Assembly (NCBI GenBank): GCA_037042915.1
Contig: CM073198.1
Location: forward strand, 4,154,001-4,218,000
Source of the DNA: Auricularia sp. M13
Lineage: Eukaryota > Basidiomycota > Agaricomycetes > Auriculariales > Auriculariaceae
Direction of reading: 5' to 3'
DNA: 64,000 nucleotides
The notes below the pieces were generated by a model. It saw only the letters and a list, made by a program, of their open reading frames with translations. It made no database searches and was not told the DNA's origin. Shown here piece after piece: positions 46,061 to 57,569 of the stretch (position 1 is its first letter; every line of letters begins with the position of its first letter). A program made the translations under genes and the position numbers.

Positions 46061-46366
46061 AGCTTTTGAGCCTTGCTGCGCTCAACGCCTATTGTGACTT
46101 CGAGAAGAACTGGTCGCGGCGATGAGTTCGAATTGGCGCGGCGAGCCACGCGCGTTTCTCGCGCTACTAGCAGACATCAGCTTACGCTGCTGCGCGACGG
46201 GCGGCGCGCGCCCCACTTGCTCTCCGTATGTACCATGCGCGAGCGTCCTTAATGGGTGCTCGTCGTCGTGCCTGGAGCGCGACGAGCCATTGAACGCCGG
46301 CGGCAAGGGAAGAAAGGCCGGGCTGAGTCCCAACGCGGCCGCTCTTTCCTTCCTTCAGCCACCACC

Positions 46367-47106
46367 ATGCCGCGATACCCCGCCGCGGAGTCCACGACGA
46401 GCGTGCGCGCGCCGACACAGGAGCCGCATGCTCTCGCCGTCGCGCACGTCGTCATACAAATCGACGTTCTGCGTGTTCGTTCGCAGTCCCTCGACGACGC
46501 ACTCGCCGACGGCGGATTCGTGCGCACCCCGCCGTCCCGCGTCATAATTGAAGACCAGGACGACGATTTCGATGACCGTCACCCTCTGTCCGACGCGCTG
46601 CCCGACGAGCGCGACGTTGCGGATGTCTTGCTTGATAATTCGACTCGCTCTCCACCCGCTTCCGAAAATTCCGTTGTCTCGAATTCGAACCAGCTGCCAC
46701 TTCGCGACTCAGCAACGCCCGCAGCTAACGACGAAGTTGCTCACCGCCGTACCGTCTCTGCCAATAATCTGGGCGGCGTCATCATTGATGGGCTGACCGG
46801 ATTTCGGCGTGTTCTTGCTTTCCTCAACGGGGTGGCCCAGGTGCGCGTATATTTCTTCTTGCTCGTCCGCATACTCACCGCCGATAGATAATCAGCGTCC
46901 AACTCGCCCGTCTTTGGGTTCAGATGGGGCTCAGGCGCCCCGCACTGTACGCCAGCCAGGTTGCTATGGCCGCATTATTTTTCTACAGCTTTGCCGTCAT
47001 TTTCACCGAGGGCAAGTCCGGGAGCTTCAAGTTCTGCGCGCTACTCAGCGGCGCCGCGGTATTCAGCTACTCTGCGCGGGAATTGAGCGCCAATCGTGTG
47101 CTGTGA
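46367..47106 (+). CDS. Small membrane protein, two exons
   Basis: Start ATG 46367 in the context caccaccatgc. Exon 1 is 46367-46840, the intron is 46841-46887 (47 nt, gtgcgcgt...ctcaccgccgatag) and exon 2 is 46888-47106. Phases give 230 residues. The first 130 residues are polar and acidic (EDQDDDFDDRHPLSDALPDE) with Ser/Pro tracts. Around the junction comes GFRRVLAFLNGVAQ-IISVQLARL, then one clear membrane span (YASQVAMAALFFYSFAVIF) and a second likely one (FCALLSGAAVFSYSA), ending RELSANRVL. This suggests a long cytosolic tail with a C-terminal hairpin in the membrane. Family not recognised. It sits in a relatively repeat-poor interval and shows no damage. Confidence 0.6.
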
Positions 47107-47825
47107 GGATGGATGGAACTCACTGGCCTTTCTTGATGTATCGATAACGTATCATGGTGTTACCTGTTCTTGTCTCGTCTCTTTGTTGATCTGCCGTCGT
47201 TAGATGGCCAATTGTAACGGTGTTTTCTTGAACAGACAATCACGCTATATGCTGCCTCGCATGAGAACTCCTTTATGCGTGTTAGTAAATGTATCACACA
47301 GCAAGTGACGACTCACAGATAATTCCCGAGAATCCCGGGCTATCAGCCACCGCGGGATATTCCGATATCATCACGTGTTGCGCGCCCGATTCGCAGAAGT
47401 TCGTCACCTGCCTGCGCGGATACCAGGGTAGCATAGTCTTTTAAATATTCGGCGTTATTTGTATCTACATAAAATCGAGAAAGTCTGCCGGATTATCAAT
47501 AAGTAGTACAGGCGTTCCGCCACTGCCGAACCCGGCGTTTCACCCTCCCAACACTCCTTCTACCTTGTAGCATTGCTCACGCGACGTCTTGGGGTTGGGG
47601 GTATCACCTTCTCAATCCTCACACGCGCACGAGTGCTCCTGCGTGGTCCCGCCGGGACGCTCTCTTCCGTTACTGTTTACTTCGAACGATTATCTTCGAA
47701 CGTCAAAGTCTGTGAAGGAGACTACCGTTACTGGTACGACTGATGTTGTCGCATCGCTCTCCTTGGTCTGACGCTTTCTTTTCGCTACCGGAGCGTTGGT
47801 GGATGCGCTGCGGGACCACAGAATG
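47107..47825. other. Intergenic between convergent genes, nothing recognised
   Basis: 3' flanks of two convergent genes. Short ORFs only. Confidence 0.4.
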
Positions 47826-48213
47826 TCAGTGTTCATGTTGCGGGTCAAGGAATAGACCACGCTTGGTTCCTCGCTTGCTAGCTCCTTTATCGCCAGAGAC
47901 GACGTCTGATTGCAATCCCTCCATTGGCTTCGGCGGCTGATGCTTCTTCGTGCCTCCTTTCCTCGGCCCTGGCTTCCTCTTGGTCCCTGTTTTGAGATTC
48001 GATAGCGTGCTCATCATTGAAACCGTCGTCGTCGCGACGAAACTTCTGAATGTTCCTTCGTCATTCGACCCTGTGATATCGTCAGCCCTATCGCAGGCGG
48101 GTAATTCCAAGACAGAAGAGCTCACCCGTTGCTTTGTGATGTGTAATCAAGGATGCGCGGGTTGGTGTCGCGCCGCTATTCCAGTGCGCGCGCAGCTGTT
48201 GCGCCCTGATCAT
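47826..48213 (-). CDS. Small basic protein with an AT-hook-like stretch, two exons
   Basis: Exon 1 is 48213-48126 (MIRAQQLRAHWNSGATPT), the intron is 48125-48071 (55 nt, gtgagctcttctg...gctgacgatatcacag, with a gctgac branch site) and exon 2 is 48070-47826, for 110 residues in frame. Exon 2 contains MSTLSNLKTG then TKRKPGPRKGGTKKHQPP and KRGTKRGLFLD. The KRKPGPRKGG run resembles an AT-hook, although the canonical core is GRP. A nuclear, DNA-binding role is possible but is inferred only from composition. The good splice signals and matching phases are the main support. Confidence 0.45.
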
Positions 48214-48219
48214 AGCAGT

Positions 48220-50140
48220 CACTAATGAGACAAGCAGCTTTCAGCGCTTCACGATGCCGTACCAGGGTAAAGCAACGCCGTTTATGAGAACAGACAGAGC
48301 CTGGTCAGCTCCATAACGCGCCAAGCAGGACGCGCGAACTACTCGCGCTCTAGTCCAGCTATATTGTAGCGCCAGCTGCCGCTGAAGACCGTCCAGTGCG
48401 CGCTCATTGCAAACAGCCTTTGAGTCTACAGAGCGGTACCCAAACGAGCATCGAGCTGTCTGGCAGGTCATTGGATCCATGTTGCAAGCCTTGCTCGATG
48501 CGCGTACAAGATCCAGCGTGCGTCGTTATATAAACGTATATTACGGTCAGCCAGCTGCGCCCGAGCTGCTCCAGAAGCAGACTTCAGACCGTCGGCCGCT
48601 CAGCGCAAGTCGCGAACTGCGCGACGCCGACCGACTTCAAGATTGCGGTCAATGCACTATCGAGGCTCTAAATCATGACACGCATAGACTCAGCGTCAAA
48701 ACAGCTTTTCCAATATATCCAACCGCCCGAGCGCAAGACCAGCAAGCACGGCGCGTAGGGCGACTTTGTCGCAACAGCAGATCTCGCAACAGCAGATCCA
48801 GCTCTGCGCACTGCCTGACCAATTTCATTGCCTGTAACGAGCTCTGCTCCAGGTTAAGACCCTGTATTGCGTGCAGTAGATAGCAAAGATGAACTTTCAT
48901 TACGTGCAACGCCTAAATGCAGGCGTTCACGACGCGGTGCGTCAGGGCGACTTTGTCGCACGCGTAACATTTTCTCCTCCCTGACTGCCCAGACCTCGCT
49001 GCAGTCGCTGCTCTTTCCCCTCGTTCCTCCTTCTCCTCTATCCTGATCGTTCGTGTGCGGCGTGTGTAGCGATGGTGAACAACGGTCCTTTGATTCGTGA
49101 GCCTCGACGGCGGGAAACGGGAGCAAGGCTAGTGCGCGGCTGGCTCCGACTGCCTCTCTTTCCTCTGCTCCGACTTCAGATTGCTTTAATAACAGGCAGG
49201 ACGTGGGGAAAGGATAGTGCAGTACGGGATACAAAGTATTCACTGCGCAGCTCTGCCTCGGAGTAAACGTGTCGGAATGTAGCTACAAAGTAGCCCTGCG
49301 AGCAATGCCAGCGACGGCTGCTCGAATGCTCGTCTGGGCGGCCGCGGCACGTCACGACATGGTTCTCCCAAACTCGTAAGTATGCATGAAGGCATCTCAG
49401 ACTAGGTATATGACTGAATGGGAGTGACACAGACCAACTTGAACCCGCAGGACGGGCGTCGCATCCTCTATGAGGACTTGGGTTCGTCAACACGCTTCTA
49501 TTAAGACGAAACGGCTAACCTTAAGCACATCAGAAATGATCAGATCCTACCCCCGAGTTGAGCGCAATATTTAAGTTGTCTTTCCAGTCCGAAAGAAACG
49601 TTTAACCTCAGTAGTTAAACTGCTTTGCATTGGGGAAAAGGTGCGGGGTTCCGAGTGCGGTAGGTAGGTAAGTAGGTAGGTAGGTAGATTCGGAGCTTTG
49701 CGAGTGCGCTCAGGCAGAGCAATGGCGGCAGAGCAATGGCAGATATCTTGGCAGCGCCCGCACCATCGGGAAGCATCCACGCGGTAGCGATGCATCTACA
49801 TCTCACTGCCTTCCCGGGAACTGAATGGCATATGGGATGTGTGCACTGATCGCAATGAACATCTGCGACGATGGCACCCCGGCACCCGGCTTTACATCAC
49901 ATACTATTGGCAGGGAATGCGTGTGCAGCATTCAAATTTTCTCTGCAGGTTCATTTGCTCGATTTGCAGTGGCCAGGCAGTGTGAAATAAGTTGCATCGC
50001 GCGAGCCTCGATACCAGGCGCTTGTCTTCCAGACGCCCGGGAACAATGCAACAAGCGCCCGTTTGGATCGGCACTGTCGATGGCTCGGACTTTAGCGCTC
50101 TTGTCTCTCGCTCTGCCACTTCGACTCGTAACCACACTGT
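48220..50140. other. Intergenic with a repeated 15-bp motif and a taggtagg microsatellite
   Basis: gggcgactttgtcgc occurs at about 48760 and 48948 and inverted at about 50263, inside the next gene. A taggtaggtaagtaggtagg tract lies near 49660-49686. ORFs here show no family features. Confidence 0.45.
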
Positions 50141-50151
50141 CGCGACCGGCC

Positions 50152-52425
50152 ATGGAGAACGAGCAAGGAGGACTGTTTGGAGAAGGACTGAGCATGAAGG
50201 ATCTAGAAGATGGAGAAATGGAGGAGGGCGAAATGCTCGAGGAGAATAGCTCTGCGCGCGCGACAAAGTCGCCCTTACCACCCGCTACCCAGACGGTGGC
50301 CGCCGCTCTTGGCGGTGTGCCGTCAGGTGGTGGAGTGGAAGCTTGCAGGGTGCAAGCTACGCGGCCAGCGACTGTAACGGACGCGTCGTCTGGCCGACAC
50401 GCTGGGCGCGGTACGCCGACCGCACCACGTCCCACTGGGTGCGCACAACCGATGGCACCTCGTGCGCTACGCGTCGCCCAAGTCGATAACTCCCACGTAC
50501 AAAATATGCCTCGCATTGCGCCTTCCTTGGCGTCGCGTCAGACATCCAGTCTGTCGCCGTCGCCCTTGCCGTCGCGCGATGCTCATTCTGGTCGTGCTCC
50601 ACCGACGGCGCCTCGCGCGATGCGTGCATCCCAATCGAACGGGGCTCAAGAACAAAGTACTCCTGGCCCCGCACCGCCATCGAATTCGTGTCTGTCGTCA
50701 GTCCAGTCGTCAGCTCGCTCGCATTCGCGCGATACGCGTGGTGCTGGCGAGCGTCGCGCGCCAAGTCCACCAAGGGATGCGCGACCCACCAAACGACGCC
50801 GAGCTGAACCGGCGTCCATGCCACACATCGTACCGAGCGCTCGTGACCTTGAGTTCTCCCGCATGGAACAGCTTGTGCGCGAGCAGAAGAAGCGCATTCA
50901 CGACATAGAGTGGGAGCTTTGCGAATGGGCTGCAAAGCTTCACATCTACAAGACCCGCGGACCCGACGGTGTAGGTTGTTCTTCTTAGACTTCGGAATCG
51001 TGACTGATGATTGTTCAGAACTGGGATATAGCCTTGAGGGAGAAAATAACCAGGAAGTTCTGGAAGCTGAAGCATCCAGAAGAGATCAAGGACAACTGGC
51101 GACTGGAGGAGATATCTGACCTGAGCGAGGAAGAGGCGCCTCCTTCACCGCGCCGCTCGACGCCGCGTCCAGTACCACCGAGGCATGAAGATCGAAACGT
51201 TGACCACGGCGCCGACGCTGACGCGGCGGGGGAAATTTTTACGATGTACGAGAACTTGGCGGACGGGCCAGACGCAGAATTCAGCCTGGATGATGATCAC
51301 TTGGCTGCCGAGAGCGACTTACTCGCAGCCGACAAGGCGCGTAAGCTGGCCAGCAAGAAGAAATCAGGCGTGCCTGGCGCATCCTCGCGCGCGCCCTCGG
51401 CCGCTATGGAGCTCTCTCGAGAGGAGCTGCTCGCCAAGACAGTTCTGGTGCAATACGGATTACGCTTCAGTTATACTCTGCTGCTTTGGCAGGAGGGGGG
51501 GCGCTGGTTGCCCGCACCGCTGGGGCGCTTCGGCCAACCCTTTTGGACGGGGTCTGCCTGGGAGAATTTCGACCCACGGCGTATATACGACCAGAGCCGC
51601 GCAGACTATGTGGAGGTCACGTCAAAGAAATTCCTGGAGCTCGCGCAGGACGCATCGTGCATCGCCTTTGCCTTTCGTAGCGCAACACAGCGACAGGTTG
51701 TCTCTTGGGCACTTCAGCAGAACTTGGGTCTGACGAACGGCAATGAACCCGACATGGTCAGCCTGTGCAGAACCAACCCTGCTCGTCTTCCGACGGCGAT
51801 TCGGCGCCATTATCGACGCGGCGTGAAGGACATCTTCTACGCAGAGTACGACGCTGCAGATATCGGAAACCACATCGCGGTTACACTGTCTGGACCTCAG
51901 AAGGTGCAAGATGGACTCGCTCGACGGGACTACCACGAGCAGAAGCGCGCATGGCTTGAGCTCGTCAACACATTCATTCTTGAATGGCTACCTCTATTCC
52001 ATAACCGCCTGCAGGATCCGGAGGACATCAGGCGCGACATACAGCCCTGGCCAGTAGAGTATAACCTGGTCAACCGCAACCTCGAAGACGATCCGCTGTT
52101 CGCGATCTTCTGGACTCATCTCACGAAGAACGGTCTGCCGAGGCGCAGTTTGCTGCCCGGAGGGGAGTTCCACGACTATATACGGCGCTCGCGCGTCATG
52201 CACCGCGAGGTTGAACGTCTGTCCTCGGTGTATGACGAGCGCGTCTCCCCGGAGCAGAAGACGAACCAGGCAGCGCGGAGGATGTGGATTGCGGATAGAC
52301 TGCCCTACGAGCCAGTTCCCACAGGGTATCCTGTTCTGCGCGTCAAGTTGAAGAAGGAGAAAGTGGAGATGTTGGCTATGAAGTACCGCGAGCGTGGGAA
52401 TGCGAAAGGATTTATTCCGCTGTAG
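50152..52425 (+). CDS. 741-residue two-exon protein of unknown function
   Basis: Exon 1 is 50152-50970, the intron is 50971-51018 (48 nt, gtaggttg...tgactgatgattgttcag) and exon 2 is 51019-52425, with phase 0 on both sides. The start MENEQGGLF is acidic (KDLEDGEMEEGEMLEEN). An in-frame ATG at 50080 would add a hydrophobic leader (LALLSLALPLRLV). Residues 40-240 are a Pro/Ser/Ala/Arg linker ending in a basic KRRRAEP, then a helix EQLVREQKKRIHDIEWELCE that spans towards the intron. Exon 2 begins NWDIALREKITRKFWKLKHP and forms a well-structured C-terminal domain (YGLRFSYTLLLWQEGGRWLP, RHYRRGVKDIFYAEYDAADI, HLTKNGLPRRSLLPGGEF, RVKLKKEKVEMLAMKY). It is uninterrupted amid debris. No transposase triad or enzyme motif was recognised. 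Confidence 0.7.
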
Positions 52426-52429
52426 ACTC

Positions 52430-52760
52430 ACATAGAGTTTGTAATCAACTTGTACATTAGACGATCGTAGCTACCGGCCCAAAAATTATCAGTTGCTCCA
52501 TCGTGAATCCTGTCGCTGAGTAAGGCGCGTGCGTAAGTATAATCCAATTAGCGCTGCGTTCCGCACTACGTTTCGTTCGGAACCATGCTGTGGCTCTCCA
52601 CCACGATATCCCACTGTACGGCAACCTCGGAAGGGAGCAACAGGCCTAGGCCACAACAGTACTAGTGTGTCTTGCTCTCTCCTACCACCGACTGCCCCGG
52701 GCCATAATGAGGTAAAAGACTCAGACAACGGAGGCGACGGCGAAACCGGCTGGGTATTCC
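52430..52760. other. Short spacer between the 741-residue gene and the KDZ remnant
   Basis: No feature recognised. Confidence 0.4.
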
Positions 52761-53862
52761 GTGCTGGTGGAGGCGATAAAGAGGAAGGCGGAGAAGAAGG
52801 AGGCGAAGAAGAAGAGAAAGCGGGATGACGAGAAAAGCGATGTGGGCGAGAGAAGTGACAAAGTCACCATAACCACCAGCGCGTGGGGTGCAGCTGCCAA
52901 CACCAAGGCGGAAAAACCGCGGGGCAAAGGCACTGGTCACGGCAAGATACTTCGGATCCCTAACAGCGAGCTCATAGCTGATCAGACTACTCAGGAGTAG
53001 ACTGAAGGGTACGAGAAGTACAGGCCGCGAATTACGGAGGCGATTTATGCCCTGGAAAGCGATTCATTGGCAGGGACTATTTGCGCTTGCCAGCACGAAC
53101 ATGCGGCCGACGATAAACCGGACGACAACGGCGAGATCGACGCCGATAGCGCGCGCCTCGGAGTCTGGCGCTGTGTGGAATGCATAGACCAGGGCGTTTA
53201 TTGCGCGACGTGTCTGAGGGAACGACATGCAGCGATGCCGTTTCACAGAGTTCAAAGGTGGAATGGGCAATTCTTTGAGCACGCCGCGCTGCGTGATTTC
53301 GGCGTGCGGGTCGTACTTGGTCATCAACGTCAGCAGTGCCCTAACCCAGGGAAGACTATGAATGCGACGATCGTGGACGTGACGGGGATACACAACATCC
53401 CACTCACTAGTACTCCGTGCCCATGTAGGGGTATCGGTGAGGATGCGCAGGCACCATACGAGCAGTTCTCGGCGCGCGTCTCTTCGAGCTACTGCTCGTA
53501 GCCCGGAGCGGTCGTCCCTGATTGGGACCTCCCCGCCTGAAACCTTCCTTCCTTCCTTCCTTCTTCACTGCGACGTTTATCCGGCCGACAACAGCCTACA
53601 CGTTTCGCCTGGACACTGGCACATGGACGTTCTCCAGGGGAAGAAGCCCATATACGACTACTGGCTGAGCCGGCAACGGCGAACGAGGCACGTTGCGAAC
53701 ACTGATACACTCCTGCAGCTTCGATTATCGATAGGACGCGTCTCTCGTTGTGCCAGACATCCGATCGTTGCTACATGCATAATGATGCATTGCCCCGCCA
53801 ATACTTCCAACCATCGACAACGGTCCGTTTCGATGCATACGGTGAGCGATCAGCTCCTTTGA
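52761..53862 (+). pseudogene. KDZ transposase remnant: CxC2-like cysteine cluster domain
   Basis: After a Lys/Glu/Arg-rich stretch (52761-52990) and a stop, 53004-53450 reads YRPRITEAIYALES, ACQHEHAADD, WRCVECIDQGVYCATCLRER, HAAMPFHRVQRWNGQFFEHA, LRDFGVRVVLGHQ and VDVTGIHNI then PCPCRG. This is the order seen in the CxC2 domain associated with Kyakuja-Dileera-Zisupton transposases: metal-binding cysteines, RH..PLHRVE.WNG.FF..., LG..I.LGH, VD..GIH, C.C. A frame change near 53470 leads to SPPETFLPSFLL and LQGKKPIYDYWLSRQRR, matching the segment that normally follows. The catalytic D...D...E region is missing, so it is a truncated, dead N-terminus. Confidence 0.6.
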
Positions 53863-54515
53863 TCATAGAAAGCCTTGCTGATCAGTCGTTCCTTGATATG
53901 TGCTCGTTATTGTACAGCGCGGTCACCGGTGTCTCGATCGCGACCGACGGAATTCGTCGTCGACCTCGAGGTTTCTCGCATTTTCCAGGCCGTTAAATAC
54001 AACTGTCACGGTGAGCTAGCGCATTTCATACGTTCCTATATCACGCTGATACACCATCATTTCTTGGAATGCATTTAGGGAAGCGTCAAGCGGCGTGCAA
54101 GTCTGCCCGGAACGTCTGCCGAACCGCCCGCGGCGCCCTTCCCGCTCAACAAGACGCTCGAAGTTCCATGTTTTGACTCAGTACGTGCGCTTCCGTCGTT
54201 ATCATGCCATCCCTGCTGATACATACTTCCCTAGACGCGTTCGGAATGTCTGACTCACTCCAAATTGGACGTGCATACGATCCGTGAGTAAATTTCGATT
54301 TCTATTTGCTTTGCTTCCTTTCCTATCGCAGGCGCTGACTGCTGTCTTCAGAGGGCACATAGAATTGCAGCTGCGCGCGGCGCAGCCAATGGCATGTTGG
54401 ACGAGCAAAACGCTGATATTATTGGGATGAACTATATTATGGTACGTACACGCTCCATACGCCACCCCTTCCACTCCCAAAGACCCGTGCACTATCCCCC
54501 ATGCCCACGCGCACG
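53863..54515. other. Unassigned, decayed
   Basis: Probably further debris of the KDZ element. No motif seen. Confidence 0.3.
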
Positions 54516-55818
54516 TCATACTGCCCGAATTTCGAGGCGAACTCGCCTCGGTCGTTGCGACGTGTCCGAGCTGGGTCGGGTCGTCCAAGTGCGTCGCGCC
54601 CGCTTCGCGGCATTCTGACGCCCGGCGTGCGTTGTGCAGGGTTCTTCATCACGCGGAGTGACGACTCCGAGTGATGCAGAATCCCCTGCATCGAACGCTG
54701 GGCGTCGGCGAGCTAGTCGGTCGTGCAGCGCGATGGCCGGACCGCCCACGCTCGAGGTGCGATCTGCGCACGCGCTGTCCTTCCCGTAATGCATTGCTGG
54801 TGTATCTTGGATTGCAATAATGAGCATGGAAACACGCGATATGGAGCGTACCGTCGGCATGTCCGACCATTGGTCGAAAATGGTACTCACTGACTCAACA
54901 GCCTCCAAGCCGATGCAACGCGATGTTTGCTTGAGGTTCGAGATGAAGGGACCTATTGGCTCGCCATAAATGGAGTCGGGTGCGGGATTGGCTGCGTTTG
55001 GAGGAGACGGGAGCCGATCGAATGCGCGACTCAGGCCTTCAACGAAGATCGCGTCGGGACGACGACGGACAGCGTACGGCAGACGCGCGTCACTCGCGTA
55101 GAAGAATCCTGATTGGATTCCAAGAAATGATGATGTAAGAGACTCTGCAGCGCTCGAGGTTCAAATTAGAAAACTCACATTCGACAGAATGACCATCGAA
55201 GGCCGCCATCGTCGAAGGCGTCTTGCGCGCTCGTTTGAACGACTCGGGCGTGATCGGGGTCATGCACTTGATCTCTGTGGGAGTTGTGGAGGGCGGCCGA
55301 CATCGCTTTGCCTCGATTGTGTGTTATGATCGTAGAATGCCGTCCAAGACCGCCGAAGTCGAGATTGACCCCACGCGCGATTGAGTGGCTGAATATAACG
55401 TGGAATAACCCAGTGCCGGTCATGGTTTCGTCGTTGAGCGGCGCTGCGGCGTCTGTCGCAAACGCGACACGTCGTGCAAGTTGTCTAATAACAAGAAAAT
55501 GTGAGCATCCTGTCCATGTAATAAGCAAAACGGCGCTTACCAATCACAGTGCACATCAAGGGGACCTGCAGCGGAAGCCAGAAAAAGATTTGATGTGAAA
55601 TGCGCGCTCTACGGGCGAGACAGTGAGCAAACACTTTTAAAAAGGTTGTCCAAATCCAAAGAAAAATATACGTACCGGTAGCTATGATATAGGCGATGGC
55701 TTATTTCACGTTTCTGAATGCGCGCGATGATCTCGTCGAGGTGGACGAGTGTTGCGGTGTCGGCCGTGTCCGACCGACCCGCCAACTCAGGCCGCGCCAC
55801 GACGCCGCTGGCATGCAC
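54516..55818 (-). pseudogene. Possible multi-exon hypothetical gene with a DxRxP motif block
   Basis: Minus-strand blocks suggest exons. At 55818-about 55672, VHLDEIIARIQKREISHRLY ends at a gtacgtat donor. At about 55490-55196, RRVAFATDAAAPLNDETM and GTGLFHVIFSHSIARGVNLD are followed by GGLGRHSTIITHNRGKAMSA. At about 55130-54891, LGIQSGFFYASDARLPYAV is followed by RPDAIFVEGLSRAFD and GPFISNLKQTSRCIGLEAVE before a gtgagtacc. The xxSDARLPxxV...GL order loosely recalls the first strand of enterotoxin-A-like ADP-ribosyltransferase folds, but the key Arg-x-Asp/Ser order and a downstream ExE pair were not identified, so this is weak. I could not join the exons in one frame. A decayed gene or several fragments are possible. 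Confidence 0.25.
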
Positions 55819-55859
55819 GAAATCGAGGAGAAAGGACTTTTAATGTAATGGTACGTCTG

Positions 55860-57560
55860 TGTCTTGACGAGGAATTCACTGACGCCGAACAGAGTCGGAC
55901 GTCGGACGTGGACCAGAGTATGCGAGCGGCACGCTCTCGCGTGCCTTGCTGCTTGTCAGCTGCAGTCGAAGTAGGCTTTTTGCCGGGGTGTTATGGCGCG
56001 GTCCAAGAGCCAGGGAATGGGAGCGGGGTGGATGAAGAGTGCGGGTGGATTGGTAGGCCGCGAGAAGGGAGCGCGCCTGACGTTGGCGACGAGCAAGCCA
56101 ATGCGAATGGAACAGCGTCCCGGGTGCTGCTGAGCGCGTTCGGAGGCCGAGCATGGGTCGCGGGGCGTCGATAAAGACTTTGCGCGCAGTGGTGCAAAGT
56201 GTCGCAGACAGTTCAGAGGCGCGGAGCGTGAGTAATGTTTTGTGCCAGGCGGGAAGGCGACGAACCTCTACGCCTGCCTACTCGTCAGCGCGCAAGTCTG
56301 GACTGGCGCCAACGGCGTGCGTCAGCCGGCAGAGGAGTCAGGGGACGTTCGCCGCGATAAGTAACTCCGTCGCGCCGAGGCTCTTGCCCTTCAACCGCCG
56401 CACGGATCGTCGCATCACAGCGCGTCTCAACGCGCGCCCCCATGCTCGTCCTACGCGTGCCTCTCGCAGACAGCGCTTCCTGCAACGGCGCGCCCGCTCG
56501 TCCGCCAACATTACGCGCTTGAACTGGCTGGTGTGTTCTGCTCGACTTCGCGGCTGCTCGAGGCAATGGGCAGCTTGCTCGCCGCTCCATTTCTGTCCGA
56601 GAAGCGCTCAACGTCTGCTGTGCCAACTGCTAGACCCCGTTCCCGCTCTCTGGCGCTATGACACACGCAACCGAGCGCGCCGTCTCTAGAATCCGCGTCC
56701 GAGCGATATTGCTCGCCGCTCCTGCTCGCTGTACCCCCAGCTCCCGCATCCGCCGTTCGTTGCCACTGCACATGCAGCCCTTGGTACTCTAAAGCTTACG
56801 ATCTGCCGATTGCCTGTTCGTTATCCCGCCCCGCGCCAGCGCTCAGTCGCGCAAAAGCGATTGAAACGCGCTACTGCTGCTCGCCGGAATGAGTAGCCCT
56901 CCCCGTCGTAGCCGCACTCCTGCTCGGCGCCCGCCCCCGCGTGCCTCGGCTGCATTCCTCCTTTATACGCGTCCATCCGGCGTGTCGACCGCTCTGATTC
57001 GTCGCCAGCTTGCGGACTGAGGGATAGCGAGTGATGTCTTTCATTGTCGAGTCGAGGCGAGGCCGATGTGCAACGAGATCGATATCGATGACGCGCTAGA
57101 GCTGCTGGCCCCAGCCTGGCACATCTGATTTGCACGTGCGTGGGTATGCTGTCTATCAGTTGCAGTGTGCGGATGATGAGGTGTGTTTCGTCCAGTTCTG
57201 TGTGTTGTCATCGTATTGTTATTCTGATTTTACCCTGTAGAAACTGCTGCTCTACCTTTGCAACTAGTCCAGGCACCAAAACTCGACAGTGCGGCGAGCG
57301 ATCATCCGTCGTCGAGAGCGGTATCGTACGATGACAGCGGCCTGGCAGATTTCCTCGTGAACACCCTGTGAAGAACCACGCGCTTGGGAATCGCCCGCTT
57401 TGTTACTGAATTGACACGGCGGGGACCGAGGATTCAGGACTGAGTTAATGAAGTTATCACTCGCTCATAATTTAAGAAGGTTTGTGATTCTTATATCTCA
57501 GGACTGAGCAAGAGCCCTTAGGAGGCGGTGACTGCTGCTAGCGACACTACGATAACTATT
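55860..57560. other. Intergenic, GC-rich, nothing firm
   Basis: ORFs on both strands (such as 56153-56689 plus) are Arg/Ser/Pro-rich shadows. No motif, repeat or splice-supported gene was seen. Confidence 0.35.
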
Positions 57561-57569
57561 AATCCGAAT

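Noticed and set aside
48757-50280. gggcgactttgtcgc as transposon termini
   Set aside because: No matching target-site duplication at the outer edges, and the right copy is inside a coding exon.
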